From the NCBI GenBank assembly GCA_036526195.1, contig DATCYZ010000036.1:1-27855 (forward strand): a DNA stretch of 27,855 nt. The letters are read 5' to 3'. Made by a program: the position numbers and the translations under genes. The notes below the pieces were generated by a model, which was given only the letters and a program-made list of their open reading frames with translations, was not told the origin of the DNA and did not search any database. Source of the stretch: DATCYZ01 sp036526195. Its GTDB lineage: Bacteria > Pseudomonadota > Gammaproteobacteria > Burkholderiales > SG8-39. Positions 7,122 to 14,629 of this stretch are shown in pieces (positions within the stretch are counted from its first letter, which is position 1; each line of letters starts with the position of its first letter).

Positions 7122-7427
7122 ATGGCGAAACTTTCAGTCATCAACCGGGAACAGAAGCGACGCGGCACGGTCGAGAAGTTCAAGGCAAAGCGCGCGGCGC
7201 TGCTCGCAATCCTGCGCGACAGCCGTGCGTCGGACGAGGACAAGGACGCGGCGCGCGAGAAGTTCCAGCAGCTGCCGCGCAACGCCTCGCCCTCGCGCCT
7301 TCGGAGTCGCTGCGCCATCACGGGCCGCCCGCGCGGCGTTTATCGCAAGTTCGGCCTCGGACGCAACAAGCTGCGTGACCTGGCGATGCGCGGCGAAGTG
7401 CCGGGCGTCGTCAAGGCGAGCTGGTAA
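7122..7427 (+). CDS. rpsN: 30S ribosomal protein S14 (long, zinc-free form)
   Basis: Encodes 101 residues, identical in length to E. coli S14. The region RNASPSRLRSRCAITGRPRGVYRKFGLGRNKLRD (cut here into the RNASPSRLRSRC and GRPRGVYRKFGLGRN motifs) is diagnostic. Only one cysteine (about Cys64) is present, so this is the zinc-free C-minus form rather than the short zinc-ribbon form. It starts 8 bases after rplE; its TAA stop overlaps the rpsH Shine-Dalgarno. Confidence 0.97.
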   Translation: MAKLSVINREQKRRGTVEKFKAKRAALLAILRDSRASDEDKDAAREKFQQLPRNASPSRLRSRCAITGRPRGVYRKFGLGRNKLRDLAMRGEVPGVVKASW

Positions 7428-7437
7428 GGAGACGAAG

Positions 7438-7833
7438 ATGAGCATGAGCGATCCGATCGCGGACATGCTGACGCGCATCCGCAATGCCCAGATGGTCGGG
7501 CATGCCGAAGTCCTGATGCCCGCCTCGAAACTGAAGGCCTCGCTCGCGCAGGTCCTCAAGGACGAGGGCTACATCGACGACTTCGCGACGCGCAACGGCG
7601 AGGGAAAACCGGAGCTCGCGATCGGCCTGAAGTACTACGCCGGCCGCCCGGTGATCGAGCGCATCGAGCGGGTGTCGAAGCCCGGTCTGCGCGTCTACAA
7701 GGCCTCGCGCGACATCCCGCGCGTCATGAACGGGCTCGGCGTGGCGATCGTCTCCACCTCGCGCGGTCTGATGACGGATCGCAAGGCCCGCGCCACCGGC
7801 GTGGGCGGCGAAGTCCTCTGCATCGTGATCTGA
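7438..7833 (+). CDS. rpsH: 30S ribosomal protein S8
   Basis: Encodes 131 residues (E. coli 130). S8 binds the central domain of 16S rRNA and, in E. coli, represses the spc operon. MSMSDPIADMLTRIRNAQ and the C-terminal GVGGEVLCIVI are typical. Two ATGs lie 6 bases apart; the first (7438) is preferred because aaggaga at 7426-7432 is 5 bases upstream. rplF follows after 10 bases. Confidence 0.97.
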   Translation: MSMSDPIADMLTRIRNAQMVGHAEVLMPASKLKASLAQVLKDEGYIDDFATRNGEGKPELAIGLKYYAGRPVIERIERVSKPGLRVYKASRDIPRVMNGLGVAIVSTSRGLMTDRKARATGVGGEVLCIVI

Positions 7834-7843
7834 GGAGCGAACC

Positions 7844-8377
7844 ATGTCACGCATTGCAAAGTACCCCGTGGCCATTCCGAAAGGCGTCGATGTGACGCTG
7901 GCCGGTGGCGCTGTTTCCGTCAAGGGACCGCTCGGCACGCTGACGCGCCCGCTCGATCCGGCGGTCTCGATCGAGCGTGAGGGCGATTCGCTCGTCTTCA
8001 AGGCGCAGGGCGATTCACACCATGCCGCCGCGATGTCCGGCACCCTGCGCGCGCTGCTTGCGAACATGGTGACCGGCGTGAGCAAGGGCTTCGAGCGCAG
8101 GATGACGCTGGTCGGCGTCGGCTACCGGGCGCAGGCGCAGGGGGAGAAGCTGAACCTCACCCTCGGCTTTTCGCACCCGGTGGTGCACAACATGCCGAAG
8201 GGCGTGAAAGTGGCAACGCCGACCCAGACCGAGATCGTGATCACCGGGGCCGACAAGCAGCAGGTCGGCCAGGTGGCCGCGGAAGTGCGCGCGTACCGGC
8301 CGCCCGAGCCCTACAAGGGGAAAGGCGTGCGATACGCAAACGAGACAGTGGTCCTGAAAGAGACCAAGAAGAAGTAA
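7844..8377 (+). CDS. rplF: 50S ribosomal protein L6
   Basis: Encodes 177 residues, exactly the E. coli length. L6 is a two-domain protein near the factor-binding site. MSRIAKYPVAIPKGVDVTL, the GVGYRAQAQGEKLNLTLGFSHPV region (given here only as GVGYRAQ and LTLGFSHPV) and the YKGKGVRYANETV signature near the C-terminus identify it. A gaggagcg Shine-Dalgarno overlaps the rpsH stop region. Confidence 0.98.
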   Translation: MSRIAKYPVAIPKGVDVTLAGGAVSVKGPLGTLTRPLDPAVSIEREGDSLVFKAQGDSHHAAAMSGTLRALLANMVTGVSKGFERRMTLVGVGYRAQAQGEKLNLTLGFSHPVVHNMPKGVKVATPTQTEIVITGADKQQVGQVAAEVRAYRPPEPYKGKGVRYANETVVLKETKKK

Positions 8378-8389
8378 CGGAGCGACGCG

Positions 8390-8746
8390 ATGATCGACAA
8401 GAACCAGGCGCGCCTGCGCCGCGCGCGGCAAACACGGATCACCATTCGCAGGGTCGAGGCGATCCGCCTGACCGTGCACCGTACGAACAGCCACATCTAC
8501 GCCCAGATCACCAGTGCGGCCGGCGACAAGGTGCTGGCGAGCGCCTCCACGCTGGACAAGGAGGTTCGCGGCGCGGTGAAGAACGGGGGCAACGTCGAGG
8601 CTGCCGCGAAGGTCGGCCAGCGCATTGCCGAGAAGGCGAAACAGGCGGGCGTCGAGCAGGTCGCGTTCGACCGTTCCGGAAACCGCTACCACGGTCGCGT
8701 CAAGGCACTCGCCGAGGCTGCGCGCGCCGGCGGACTGAAGTTCTAG
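8390..8746 (+). CDS. rplR: 50S ribosomal protein L18
   Basis: Encodes 118 residues (E. coli 117). L18 binds 5S rRNA and helps dock it into the 50S subunit with L5. The Arg-rich N-terminus (residues 1-25), RLTVHRTNSHIYAQI and the C-terminal FDRSGNRYHGRVKALAEAAR are diagnostic. It lies 12 bases after rplF, with a cggagcg Shine-Dalgarno. Confidence 0.97.
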   Translation: MIDKNQARLRRARQTRITIRRVEAIRLTVHRTNSHIYAQITSAAGDKVLASASTLDKEVRGAVKNGGNVEAAAKVGQRIAEKAKQAGVEQVAFDRSGNRYHGRVKALAEAARAGGLKF

Positions 8747-8759
8747 GCCGGAGGGCAAG

Positions 8760-9278
8760 ATGGCGAAGATTCAACCGAGAATGCAGGGCGAGGACCGCGG
8801 CGACGGCTTGCGCGAGAAGATGGTCGCCGTGAACCGCGTCACCAAGGTGGTGAAGGGCGGACGCGTGCTCGGCTTCGCTGCGCTTACCGTGGTCGGCGAC
8901 GGCGACGGACGCATCGGCATGGGCAAGGGCAAGGCGCGCGAAGTGCCGGTGGCCGTGCAGAAGGCCATGGAAGAGGCGCGCCGGCGCATGTTCAAGGTCA
9001 GCCTGCGCGACGGCACCCTGCAGCACCCGGTGGTCGGCCGGCACGGCGCGGCGCATGTGCTGATGCAGCCGGCCTCCGAAGGCACCGGCATCATTGCGGG
9101 TGGCCCGATGCGCGCGGTGTTTGAAGTGATGGGCGTGACCGACATCCTGGCCAAGTGCCTGGGCTCGGCGAACCCGTACAACGTCGTGCGTGCAACGCTG
9201 AACGGGCTGCAGGCGATGAACACACCGTCCGAGATCGCGGCGAAGCGCGGCAAGAAAGTCGAAGACATTGTTTCCTGA
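8760..9278 (+). CDS. rpsE: 30S ribosomal protein S5
   Basis: Encodes 172 residues (E. coli 167). S5 affects decoding fidelity and the mRNA entry helicase. The double-stranded RNA-binding-like N-terminal domain (LREKMVAVNRVTKVVKGGR, residues 20-38) and the GIGMGKGKAREVPVAVQKA motif are present. A ggagggcaag Shine-Dalgarno lies upstream. The last codons run into the rpmD ribosome binding site, with the two genes 7 bases apart. Confidence 0.97.
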   Translation: MAKIQPRMQGEDRGDGLREKMVAVNRVTKVVKGGRVLGFAALTVVGDGDGRIGMGKGKAREVPVAVQKAMEEARRRMFKVSLRDGTLQHPVVGRHGAAHVLMQPASEGTGIIAGGPMRAVFEVMGVTDILAKCLGSANPYNVVRATLNGLQAMNTPSEIAAKRGKKVEDIVS

Positions 9279-9285
9279 GGGCGTC

Positions 9286-9480
9286 ATGGCAGACACGAAA
9301 GCGAATGCGACGGTGCGCGTGACCCTGGTGAAGGGCCTGGCCGGCACGCGTGGCACGCACCGGGCCACCGTTCGCGGACTTGGCCTGCGCAAGATCAATC
9401 AGACGGTCGAGCTTGCCGACACGCCGGCGGTCCGCGGAATGATCAACAAGGTGTTCTATCTGGTCCGGGTCGATGGCTGA
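9286..9480 (+). CDS. rpmD: 50S ribosomal protein L30
   Basis: Encodes 64 residues (E. coli 59). The core KGLAGTRGTHRATVRGLGLRK, split here as GTHRATVRGLGL, and TPAVRGMINKVFYLV are clear L30 signatures. The ATG at 9286 follows the tgaggg sequence at the rpsE stop; an upstream in-frame TTG at 9268 inside rpsE was not used because it has no better ribosome binding site and no matching family residues. About 5 residues are added at the N-terminus compared with E. coli. Confidence 0.95.
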   Translation: MADTKANATVRVTLVKGLAGTRGTHRATVRGLGLRKINQTVELADTPAVRGMINKVFYLVRVDG

Positions 9481-9493
9481 AAAAGGAACGGCG

Positions 9494-9952
9494 ATGCGTC
9501 TCAATGAAATCAAGCCGGCCGAAGGGTCGCGTCCGGAGCGTCGCCGCGTGGGTCGCGGCATGGGCTCGGGACTGGGCAAGACGGCAGGTCGCGGCCACAA
9601 GGGCCAGAAAGCGCGCTCCGGCGGCTACCACAAGGTCGGCTTCGAAGGCGGACAGATGCCGCTGCATCGCCGCCTGCCCAAGCGCGGCTTCACCTCGCTC
9701 ACGCGTGACCGCGTGGCGGAAGTTCGCACCAGCGAGCTCGAGCACATGACGGCGAGCGAGATCGATCTCGCCACCCTGAAATCCGAACGCGTGGTGCCGC
9801 ACAAGACCATCGCCGCCAAGGTGATCCTCTCAGGCGCGCTCACGCGCAAGCTGACGCTCACCGGCGTCAAGGCGACGCGCGGTGCGCGCGCCGCGATCGA
9901 GGCGGCCGGCGGATCGGTCGTCGAGCCGGAGGTCGCCGTACCGGCGGCCTGA
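9494..9952 (+). CDS. rplO: 50S ribosomal protein L15
   Basis: Encodes 152 residues (E. coli 144). The Gly/Arg-rich N-terminal extension that penetrates 23S rRNA (GRGMGSGLGKTAGRGHKG, about residues 21-38) and FEGGQMPLHRRLPKRGF are diagnostic. An upstream ATG at 9473, overlapping the rpmD end, is also in frame, but MRLNEIKPAEGS is the standard L15 start and is preceded by an aaagga Shine-Dalgarno, so 9494 was preferred. The C-terminus is slightly longer than usual (VEPEVAVPAA). Confidence 0.96.
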   Translation: MRLNEIKPAEGSRPERRRVGRGMGSGLGKTAGRGHKGQKARSGGYHKVGFEGGQMPLHRRLPKRGFTSLTRDRVAEVRTSELEHMTASEIDLATLKSERVVPHKTIAAKVILSGALTRKLTLTGVKATRGARAAIEAAGGSVVEPEVAVPAA

Positions 9953-9974
9953 GCGAGCGCACGGAGACCCTTCC

Positions 9975-11297
9975 TTGGCCACCACGCTACCGAACGCTGG
10001 CGGAGCACGCTACGGCGACCTGAAGAAAAGGTTGCTGTTCCTGCTCGGCGCGCTCGTGGTGTTCCGGGTCGGCGCGCACATCCCGGTGCCGGGCATCGAC
10101 CCGGCCGTGCTGGCCGACCTGTTCAAGGGCCAGCAGGGCGGCATTCTCGGCATGTTCAACATGTTCTCGGGCGGGGCGCTGTCGCGCTTCACCATCTTCG
10201 CCCTCGGCATCATGCCGTACATCTCCGCATCGATCATCATGCAGCTGATGTCGACGGTCTCGCCGCAACTCGAGGCCCTGCGCAAGGAAGGCGAAGCGGG
10301 TCGCCGCAAGATCACCCAGTACACGCGCTACGGCACCGTGTTCCTCGCCCTGTTCCAGGCCATTGGCATCTCGATCGCGCTGGAGTCGCAACCCGGCCTC
10401 GTGCTGGATCCCGGCATCATGTTCCGCGTCACCTGCGTGACGACGCTGGTCACCGGCACCATGTTCATCATGTGGCTGGGCGAGCAGATCACCGAGCGCG
10501 GCCTGGGCAACGGCATCTCACTCATCATCTTCGCCGGCATCGCGGCGGGGCTGCCGAGCGCCATTGCCGGCACGCTGGAGCTCGTGCGCACCGGCGCGAT
10601 GCACCCCCTCACCTCGCTGCTGATCGCGCTCGCGGTCGCGGCCGTCACCGCGTTCGTCTGCTTCGTGGAGCGCGGCCAGCGCAAGATCCTGGTCAATTAC
10701 GCGAAGCGTCAGGTCGGAAACAAGGTGTACGGCGGGCAGAGCTCGCACCTGCCCTTCAAGCTCAACATGGCCGGGGTGATCCCGCCGATCTTCGCCTCGT
10801 CGCTGATCCTGTTCCCGGCCACGCTGATGGGCTGGTTCGGCGCCGCCGAGGGGATGCTCTGGCTGCGCGACATCGCCGGCACGCTGACCCCGGGCCAGCC
10901 CCTGTACGTCCTGATGTACGCGGCCCTGATCATCTTCTTCTGCTTTTTCTATACGGCGCTCCAGTACAACCCGAAGGAAACCGCGGACAACCTGAAGAAG
11001 TCCGGCGCATTCGTTCCCGGGATTCGTCCGGGCGACCAGACCGCGCGCTACCTCGAGCGCATCCTCACCCGGCTGACGCTGGCGGGCGCGATCTACGTGA
11101 CGCTGGTCTGCCTGCTGCCGGAGTTCCTGATCCTGAAATGGAATGTCCCGTTCTATTTCGGCGGCACTTCGCTCTTGATCATCGTCGTGGTGACGATGGA
11201 TTTCATGTCGCAGGTGCAGGCCTACGTGATGTCGCACCAGTACGAAAGCCTGCTGAAGAAGTCCAATTTCCGTGGTGGCGGCCTGCCGGCGCGCTAG
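9975..11297 (+). CDS. secY: Protein translocase subunit SecY
   Basis: Encodes about 440 residues (E. coli 443), the ten-helix channel of the SecYEG translocon in the inner membrane. RYGDLKKRLLFLLGALVVFR (helix 1 start), the plug region after it, and the cytosolic loops GVIPPIFASS and NPKETADNLKKSGAFVPGIR are typical; the C-terminal NFRGGGLPAR is complete. No ATG matches the family N-terminus; a TTG at 9975 does, with ggaga (9963-9967) 7 bases upstream, so a TTG start is proposed. It sits 22 bases after rplO, the usual end of the spc operon. The next gene is rpmJ, not infA. Confidence 0.96.
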   Translation: MATTLPNAGGARYGDLKKRLLFLLGALVVFRVGAHIPVPGIDPAVLADLFKGQQGGILGMFNMFSGGALSRFTIFALGIMPYISASIIMQLMSTVSPQLEALRKEGEAGRRKITQYTRYGTVFLALFQAIGISIALESQPGLVLDPGIMFRVTCVTTLVTGTMFIMWLGEQITERGLGNGISLIIFAGIAAGLPSAIAGTLELVRTGAMHPLTSLLIALAVAAVTAFVCFVERGQRKILVNYAKRQVGNKVYGGQSSHLPFKLNMAGVIPPIFASSLILFPATLMGWFGAAEGMLWLRDIAGTLTPGQPLYVLMYAALIIFFCFFYTALQYNPKETADNLKKSGAFVPGIRPGDQTARYLERILTRLTLAGAIYVTLVCLLPEFLILKWNVPFYFGGTSLLIIVVVTMDFMSQVQAYVMSHQYESLLKKSNFRGGGLPAR

Positions 11298-11320
11298 CGC
11301 CCCGGGGCAAAGGAGCAGCG

Positions 11321-11434
11321 ATGAAAGTCATGGCATCGGTGAAGAAGATCTGCCGCAAATGCAAGATCGTGCGGCGCAAGCGCGTGGTGCGGGTGCTGTG
11401 CACCGATCCGCGCCACAAGCAGCGTCAGGGCTGA
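11321..11434 (+). CDS. rpmJ: 50S ribosomal protein L36 (zinc-binding form)
   Basis: A 37-residue protein: MKVMASVKKICRKCKIVRR, then a second half ending HKQRQG. L36 is the smallest 50S protein and binds 23S rRNA. Cys11, Cys14, Cys27 and His32 form the zinc ribbon, so this is the C-plus copy that is replaced under zinc starvation in many bacteria by a cysteine-free paralogue. An aaaggagcagcg Shine-Dalgarno precedes the ATG. Position 4 is Met where most L36 proteins have Arg, a minor oddity. Confidence 0.96.
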   Translation: MKVMASVKKICRKCKIVRRKRVVRVLCTDPRHKQRQG

Positions 11435-11449
11435 TCGGGCGACTTCGCC

Positions 11450-11479
11450 TTGATCGACCAGGCACTTAAAGGATAAAAT
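11450..11479 (+). promoter_or_regulatory. Predicted sigma-70 promoter of the rpsM (alpha) unit
   Basis: TTGATC (11450-11455) and TAAAAT (11474-11479, 5 of 6 consensus bases) are 18 bases apart in the 88-base rpmJ-rpsM gap. Start of transcription near 11486 would leave a leader of about 37 bases, too short for the S4-binding pseudoknot of the E. coli alpha operon. A small stem tccgc/gcgga (11489-11493 with 11501-11505) is all the leader holds before the ggaagg ribosome binding site. Activity is inferred. Confidence 0.6.
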
Positions 11480-11522
11480 TCAAGGTTTTCCGCTCGTTGG
11501 GCGGATTGATTGGAAGGCTCAC

Positions 11523-11903
11523 ATGGCACGCATTGCCGGTATCAACATCCCGAATCACGCGCACGCCGAGATCGCCCTGACCTCGATCTACGGCATCGGT
11601 CGCTCGCGCGCCCAGCTGATCTGCGTCGCCGCCGGCATCGAGGGCACACGCAAGATCAAGGACCTGACCGACGCGGAAGTCGACCGGCTGCGCGACCACA
11701 TCACGCGCCTGACCGTCGAGGGCGATCTGCGTCGCGAGATGTCGATGTCGATCAAGCGTCTGATGGACCTGTCCTGCTACCGCGGCATGCGCCATCGCAA
11801 GGGCCTTCCCGCGCGTGGCCAGCGCACCCGCACCAACGCGCGCACCCGGAAGGGACCGCGCAAGGCCGCGATCGCCAACAAGGCCACGCCGAGCAAGGGC
11901 TGA
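11523..11903 (+). CDS. rpsM: 30S ribosomal protein S13
   Basis: Encodes 126 residues (E. coli 118). S13 forms intersubunit bridges and contacts the P-site tRNA through its C-terminal tail. MARIAGINIPNHAHAEIALT, the helix-two-turn-helix segment, and the RGQRTRTNARTRKGPRK tail motif are diagnostic. A ggaaggctcac Shine-Dalgarno precedes the ATG. It is the first gene after the predicted alpha promoter. Confidence 0.98.
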   Translation: MARIAGINIPNHAHAEIALTSIYGIGRSRAQLICVAAGIEGTRKIKDLTDAEVDRLRDHITRLTVEGDLRREMSMSIKRLMDLSCYRGMRHRKGLPARGQRTRTNARTRKGPRKAAIANKATPSKG

Positions 11904-11932
11904 GCCCGCGCCGACACCCGCAAGGAATCCAT

Positions 11933-12355
<423 letters not shown>

Positions 12356-12373
12356 CCCCCCAGGAGAGAATTC

Positions 12374-13003
12374 ATGGCGAGGAACCTAGACGCCAAGTGC
12401 CGTCAATGCCGTCGGGAGGGCGAGAAGCTCTACCTGAAAGGCGAGAAGTGCTTTACCGACAAGTGCGCAATCGAGCGTCGCAGCTACGCGCCCGGCCAGC
12501 ACGGTCAGAAGAGCGGCATGCGGCTGTCCGATTACGGCAAGCAACTGCGCGAGAAGCAGAAGATGCGCCGCCTGTACGGCGTGCTCGAGCGGCAGTTTCG
12601 CAAGACCTATGCCGAAGCATCGCGTTCCAGGGGCGTGACGGGCGAGCGCCTGTTGCAGCTCCTCGAGACCCGGCTGGACAACGTCGCCTATCGCATGGGC
12701 TTTGGCGCCTCGCGCGGCGAAGCCCGCCAAGTGGTGCGTCACAACGCCATCCTGGTGAACGGCAAGCGGGTCAATATCCCTTCGTACCAGGTGCGCGCCG
12801 GCGACGTGATCGAGGTTGCCGAGCGTTCCAAGTCGCAGCTGCGCGTCAAGGCGGCTGCAGAAGCCACCGGCTCGCGCGGCGTGCCGGAATGGATGGAAGT
12901 GGATGCAAAGGCCCTCAAGGGCACCTTCAAGGCCCTGCCCGCGCGCAGTGAACTGCCCTCGTCGATCAACGAAAGCCTCGTGATCGAGCTTTATTCGAAG
13001 TAA
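12374..13003 (+). CDS. rpsD: 30S ribosomal protein S4, four-cysteine (zinc) form
   Basis: Encodes 209 residues (E. coli 206). S4 nucleates 30S assembly and in E. coli represses the alpha operon. The S4 RNA-binding domain is clear (LETRLDNVAYRMGFGASRGE, then HNAILVNGKRVNIPS). The N-terminus keeps Cys9, Cys12, Cys26 and Cys31, the arrangement that binds zinc in Thermus thermophilus S4; the E. coli protein has lost these ligands. A caggagag Shine-Dalgarno precedes the ATG. rpoA follows after 43 bases. Confidence 0.97.
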   Translation: MARNLDAKCRQCRREGEKLYLKGEKCFTDKCAIERRSYAPGQHGQKSGMRLSDYGKQLREKQKMRRLYGVLERQFRKTYAEASRSRGVTGERLLQLLETRLDNVAYRMGFGASRGEARQVVRHNAILVNGKRVNIPSYQVRAGDVIEVAERSKSQLRVKAAAEATGSRGVPEWMEVDAKALKGTFKALPARSELPSSINESLVIELYSK

Positions 13004-13046
13004 CGCGTACGGCTCGCCCGGCCGGACACAGCCCAGGATCCCGCAT

Positions 13047-14030
13047 ATGCAGCAGACCGGATTTCTCAAACCGCGCATCGTCGATGTGCAGAACGTTTCG
13101 CCCTATCACGCCAAGGTGACGATGGAGCCCTTCGAGCGCGGCTACGGGCACACGCTCGGCAACGCGCTGCGTCGCGTGCTGCTCTCCTCGATGCCGGGCT
13201 ATGCCCCGACCGAGGTGCAGATCGCCGGCGTCGTGCACGAGTACTCGACGCTCGACGGCGTGCGCGAGGATGTCGTCGACATCCTGCTCAACCTCAAGGG
13301 CGTGGTGTTCCGCCTGCACAACCGCCAGGACGCGCTCCTCACGCTGAAGAAGCAGGGCGAGGGCCCCGTCACGGCGGCCGACATCGAGTCGGCGCACGAC
13401 GTCGAGATCGTCAACCCGGATCACGTCATCGCCCACCTGTCCGCGGGCGGCAAGCTCGAGCTGCAGATCAAGGTCGAGGCCGGCCGCGGCTACGTTCCGG
13501 GCAACATGCGCTTCCTGCCCGAAGAGACCAAGGGCATCGGTCGCGTGGTGCTGGACGCCTCGTTCAGCCCGGTGCGTCGCGTGTCCTATGCCGTGGAGTC
13601 GGCGCGCGTCGAACAGCGCACCGACCTCGACAAGCTGGTGGTCGACATCGAAACCAATGGCGCGATCGAACCCGAGGAGGCGATCCGTTACTCGGCGCGC
13701 ATTCTCGTCGACCAGCTGTCGGTGTTCGCGCAACTCGAAGGCACGGCCCTGCCGCCCGAGCCGCAGAAGTCCCCCCAGGTGGACCCGCTGCTGCTGCGCC
13801 CGGTCGACGACCTGGAACTGACGGTGCGCTCGGCCAACTGCCTCAAGGCGGAGAACATCTACTTCATCGGCGACCTGATCCAGCGGACCGAAACCGAGCT
13901 GCTGAAGACCCCGAACCTGGGGCGCAAGTCGCTGAACGAAATCAAGGAAGTCCTCGCTTCGCGCGGCCTCACCCTCGGCATGAAGCTCGAAAACTGGCCA
14001 CCGGCCGGTCTCGAGCATCAGCGCGGCTGA
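13047..14030 (+). CDS. rpoA: DNA-directed RNA polymerase subunit alpha
   Basis: Encodes 327 residues (E. coli 329). The N-terminal domain (residues 1 to about 235, with FERGYGHTLGNALRRVLLSS near 31-50) dimerises and assembles the polymerase. A linker follows, and then the C-terminal domain (about 250-315, PVDDLELTVRSANCLKAENI onward, ending ENWPPAGLE), which contacts UP elements and activators. All regions are intact. Its place between rpsD and rplQ is standard for the alpha operon. Confidence 0.98.
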   Translation: MQQTGFLKPRIVDVQNVSPYHAKVTMEPFERGYGHTLGNALRRVLLSSMPGYAPTEVQIAGVVHEYSTLDGVREDVVDILLNLKGVVFRLHNRQDALLTLKKQGEGPVTAADIESAHDVEIVNPDHVIAHLSAGGKLELQIKVEAGRGYVPGNMRFLPEETKGIGRVVLDASFSPVRRVSYAVESARVEQRTDLDKLVVDIETNGAIEPEEAIRYSARILVDQLSVFAQLEGTALPPEPQKSPQVDPLLLRPVDDLELTVRSANCLKAENIYFIGDLIQRTETELLKTPNLGRKSLNEIKEVLASRGLTLGMKLENWPPAGLEHQRG

Positions 14031-14061
14031 TCGCCCCAGGACGACAACAGGAAGACATCTC

Positions 14062-14490
14062 ATGCGTCACGGTCACGGCCTTCGCAAACTGAACCGCACT
14101 ACGAGTCACCGGCTCGCGATGCTGCGCAACATGACCAACTCGCTGCTTCGGCACGAGCAGATCTCGACCACGCTGCCGAAGGCGAAGGAACTGCGCAGGG
14201 TGTTCGAGCCGATGATCACCCTCGGCAAGAAGCCCTCGCTCGCCAACCGGCGCCTGGCGTTCAACCGCCTGCGCGACCGCGACATGGTGGTGAAGCTGTT
14301 CGAGGAACTCGGGCCGCGCTTCGCCAAGCGCAACGGCGGCTACCTGCGCATCCTGAAAAGCGGCTTTCGCAAGGGCGACAACGCCCCCATGGCGCTGGTG
14401 ATGCTCACCGAGGTCGCCGCCGAGGTGACCGAGTCCGCCGAGACCAAGGCGGCACCGAAGAAGAAGGCGGCAAGCGCGGAAGCGTCCTGA
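14062..14490 (+). CDS. rplQ: 50S ribosomal protein L17 with short C-terminal extension
   Basis: Encodes 142 residues (E. coli 127). The N-terminus MRHGHGLRKLNRTTSHRLAM and the GYLRILKSGFRKGDNAPMAL segment are diagnostic of L17, which lies near the tunnel exit. The last 20 or so residues are an Ala/Lys/Glu tail (KAAPKKKAASAEAS at the end). It follows a gaag Shine-Dalgarno region 31 bases after rpoA and is the last gene of the super-cluster, with a terminator 28 bases downstream. Confidence 0.97.
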   Translation: MRHGHGLRKLNRTTSHRLAMLRNMTNSLLRHEQISTTLPKAKELRRVFEPMITLGKKPSLANRRLAFNRLRDRDMVVKLFEELGPRFAKRNGGYLRILKSGFRKGDNAPMALVMLTEVAAEVTESAETKAAPKKKAASAEAS

Positions 14491-14517
14491 CGCGACGCGT
14501 TTACAGCAGGCAAGCAC

Positions 14518-14543
14518 AAAGGCCGGGGCAACCCGGCCTTTTT
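14518..14543 (+). terminator. Intrinsic terminator of the alpha operon
   Basis: A perfect stem aaaggccggg / cccggccttt (14518-14527 with 14532-14541) is closed by a GCAA tetraloop and followed by a T-run (14539-14543). It sits directly behind rplQ and before the unrelated DUF488 gene, the expected end of the ribosomal protein transcript. Confidence 0.93.
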
Positions 14544-14616
14544 CATTGGGGCCCGGGGTGCCCGGCCTTCCTGTCCCTGCCCGGAGCGATCCGGACCGTC
14601 CCCGTTCGCGCGTCGC

Positions 14617-14622
14617 TACAAT
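14617..14622 (+). promoter_or_regulatory. -10 box of a probable leaderless gene
   Basis: TACAAT matches the sigma-70 -10 consensus at 5 of 6 positions and is followed after only 7 bases by the ATG of the DUF488 gene. No convincing -35 hexamer is seen (only a GAC core around 14594-14596). Since transcripts normally start 6-8 bases after the -10 box, the mRNA would begin at or next to the start codon. Confidence 0.55.
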
Positions 14623-14629
14623 CGTTCGC

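Noticed and set aside
9473..9493. Upstream ATG for L15 overlapping the rpmD end
   Set aside because: The family begins at MRLN, and the aaagga sequence between the two ATGs serves the later one; not fully excluded.
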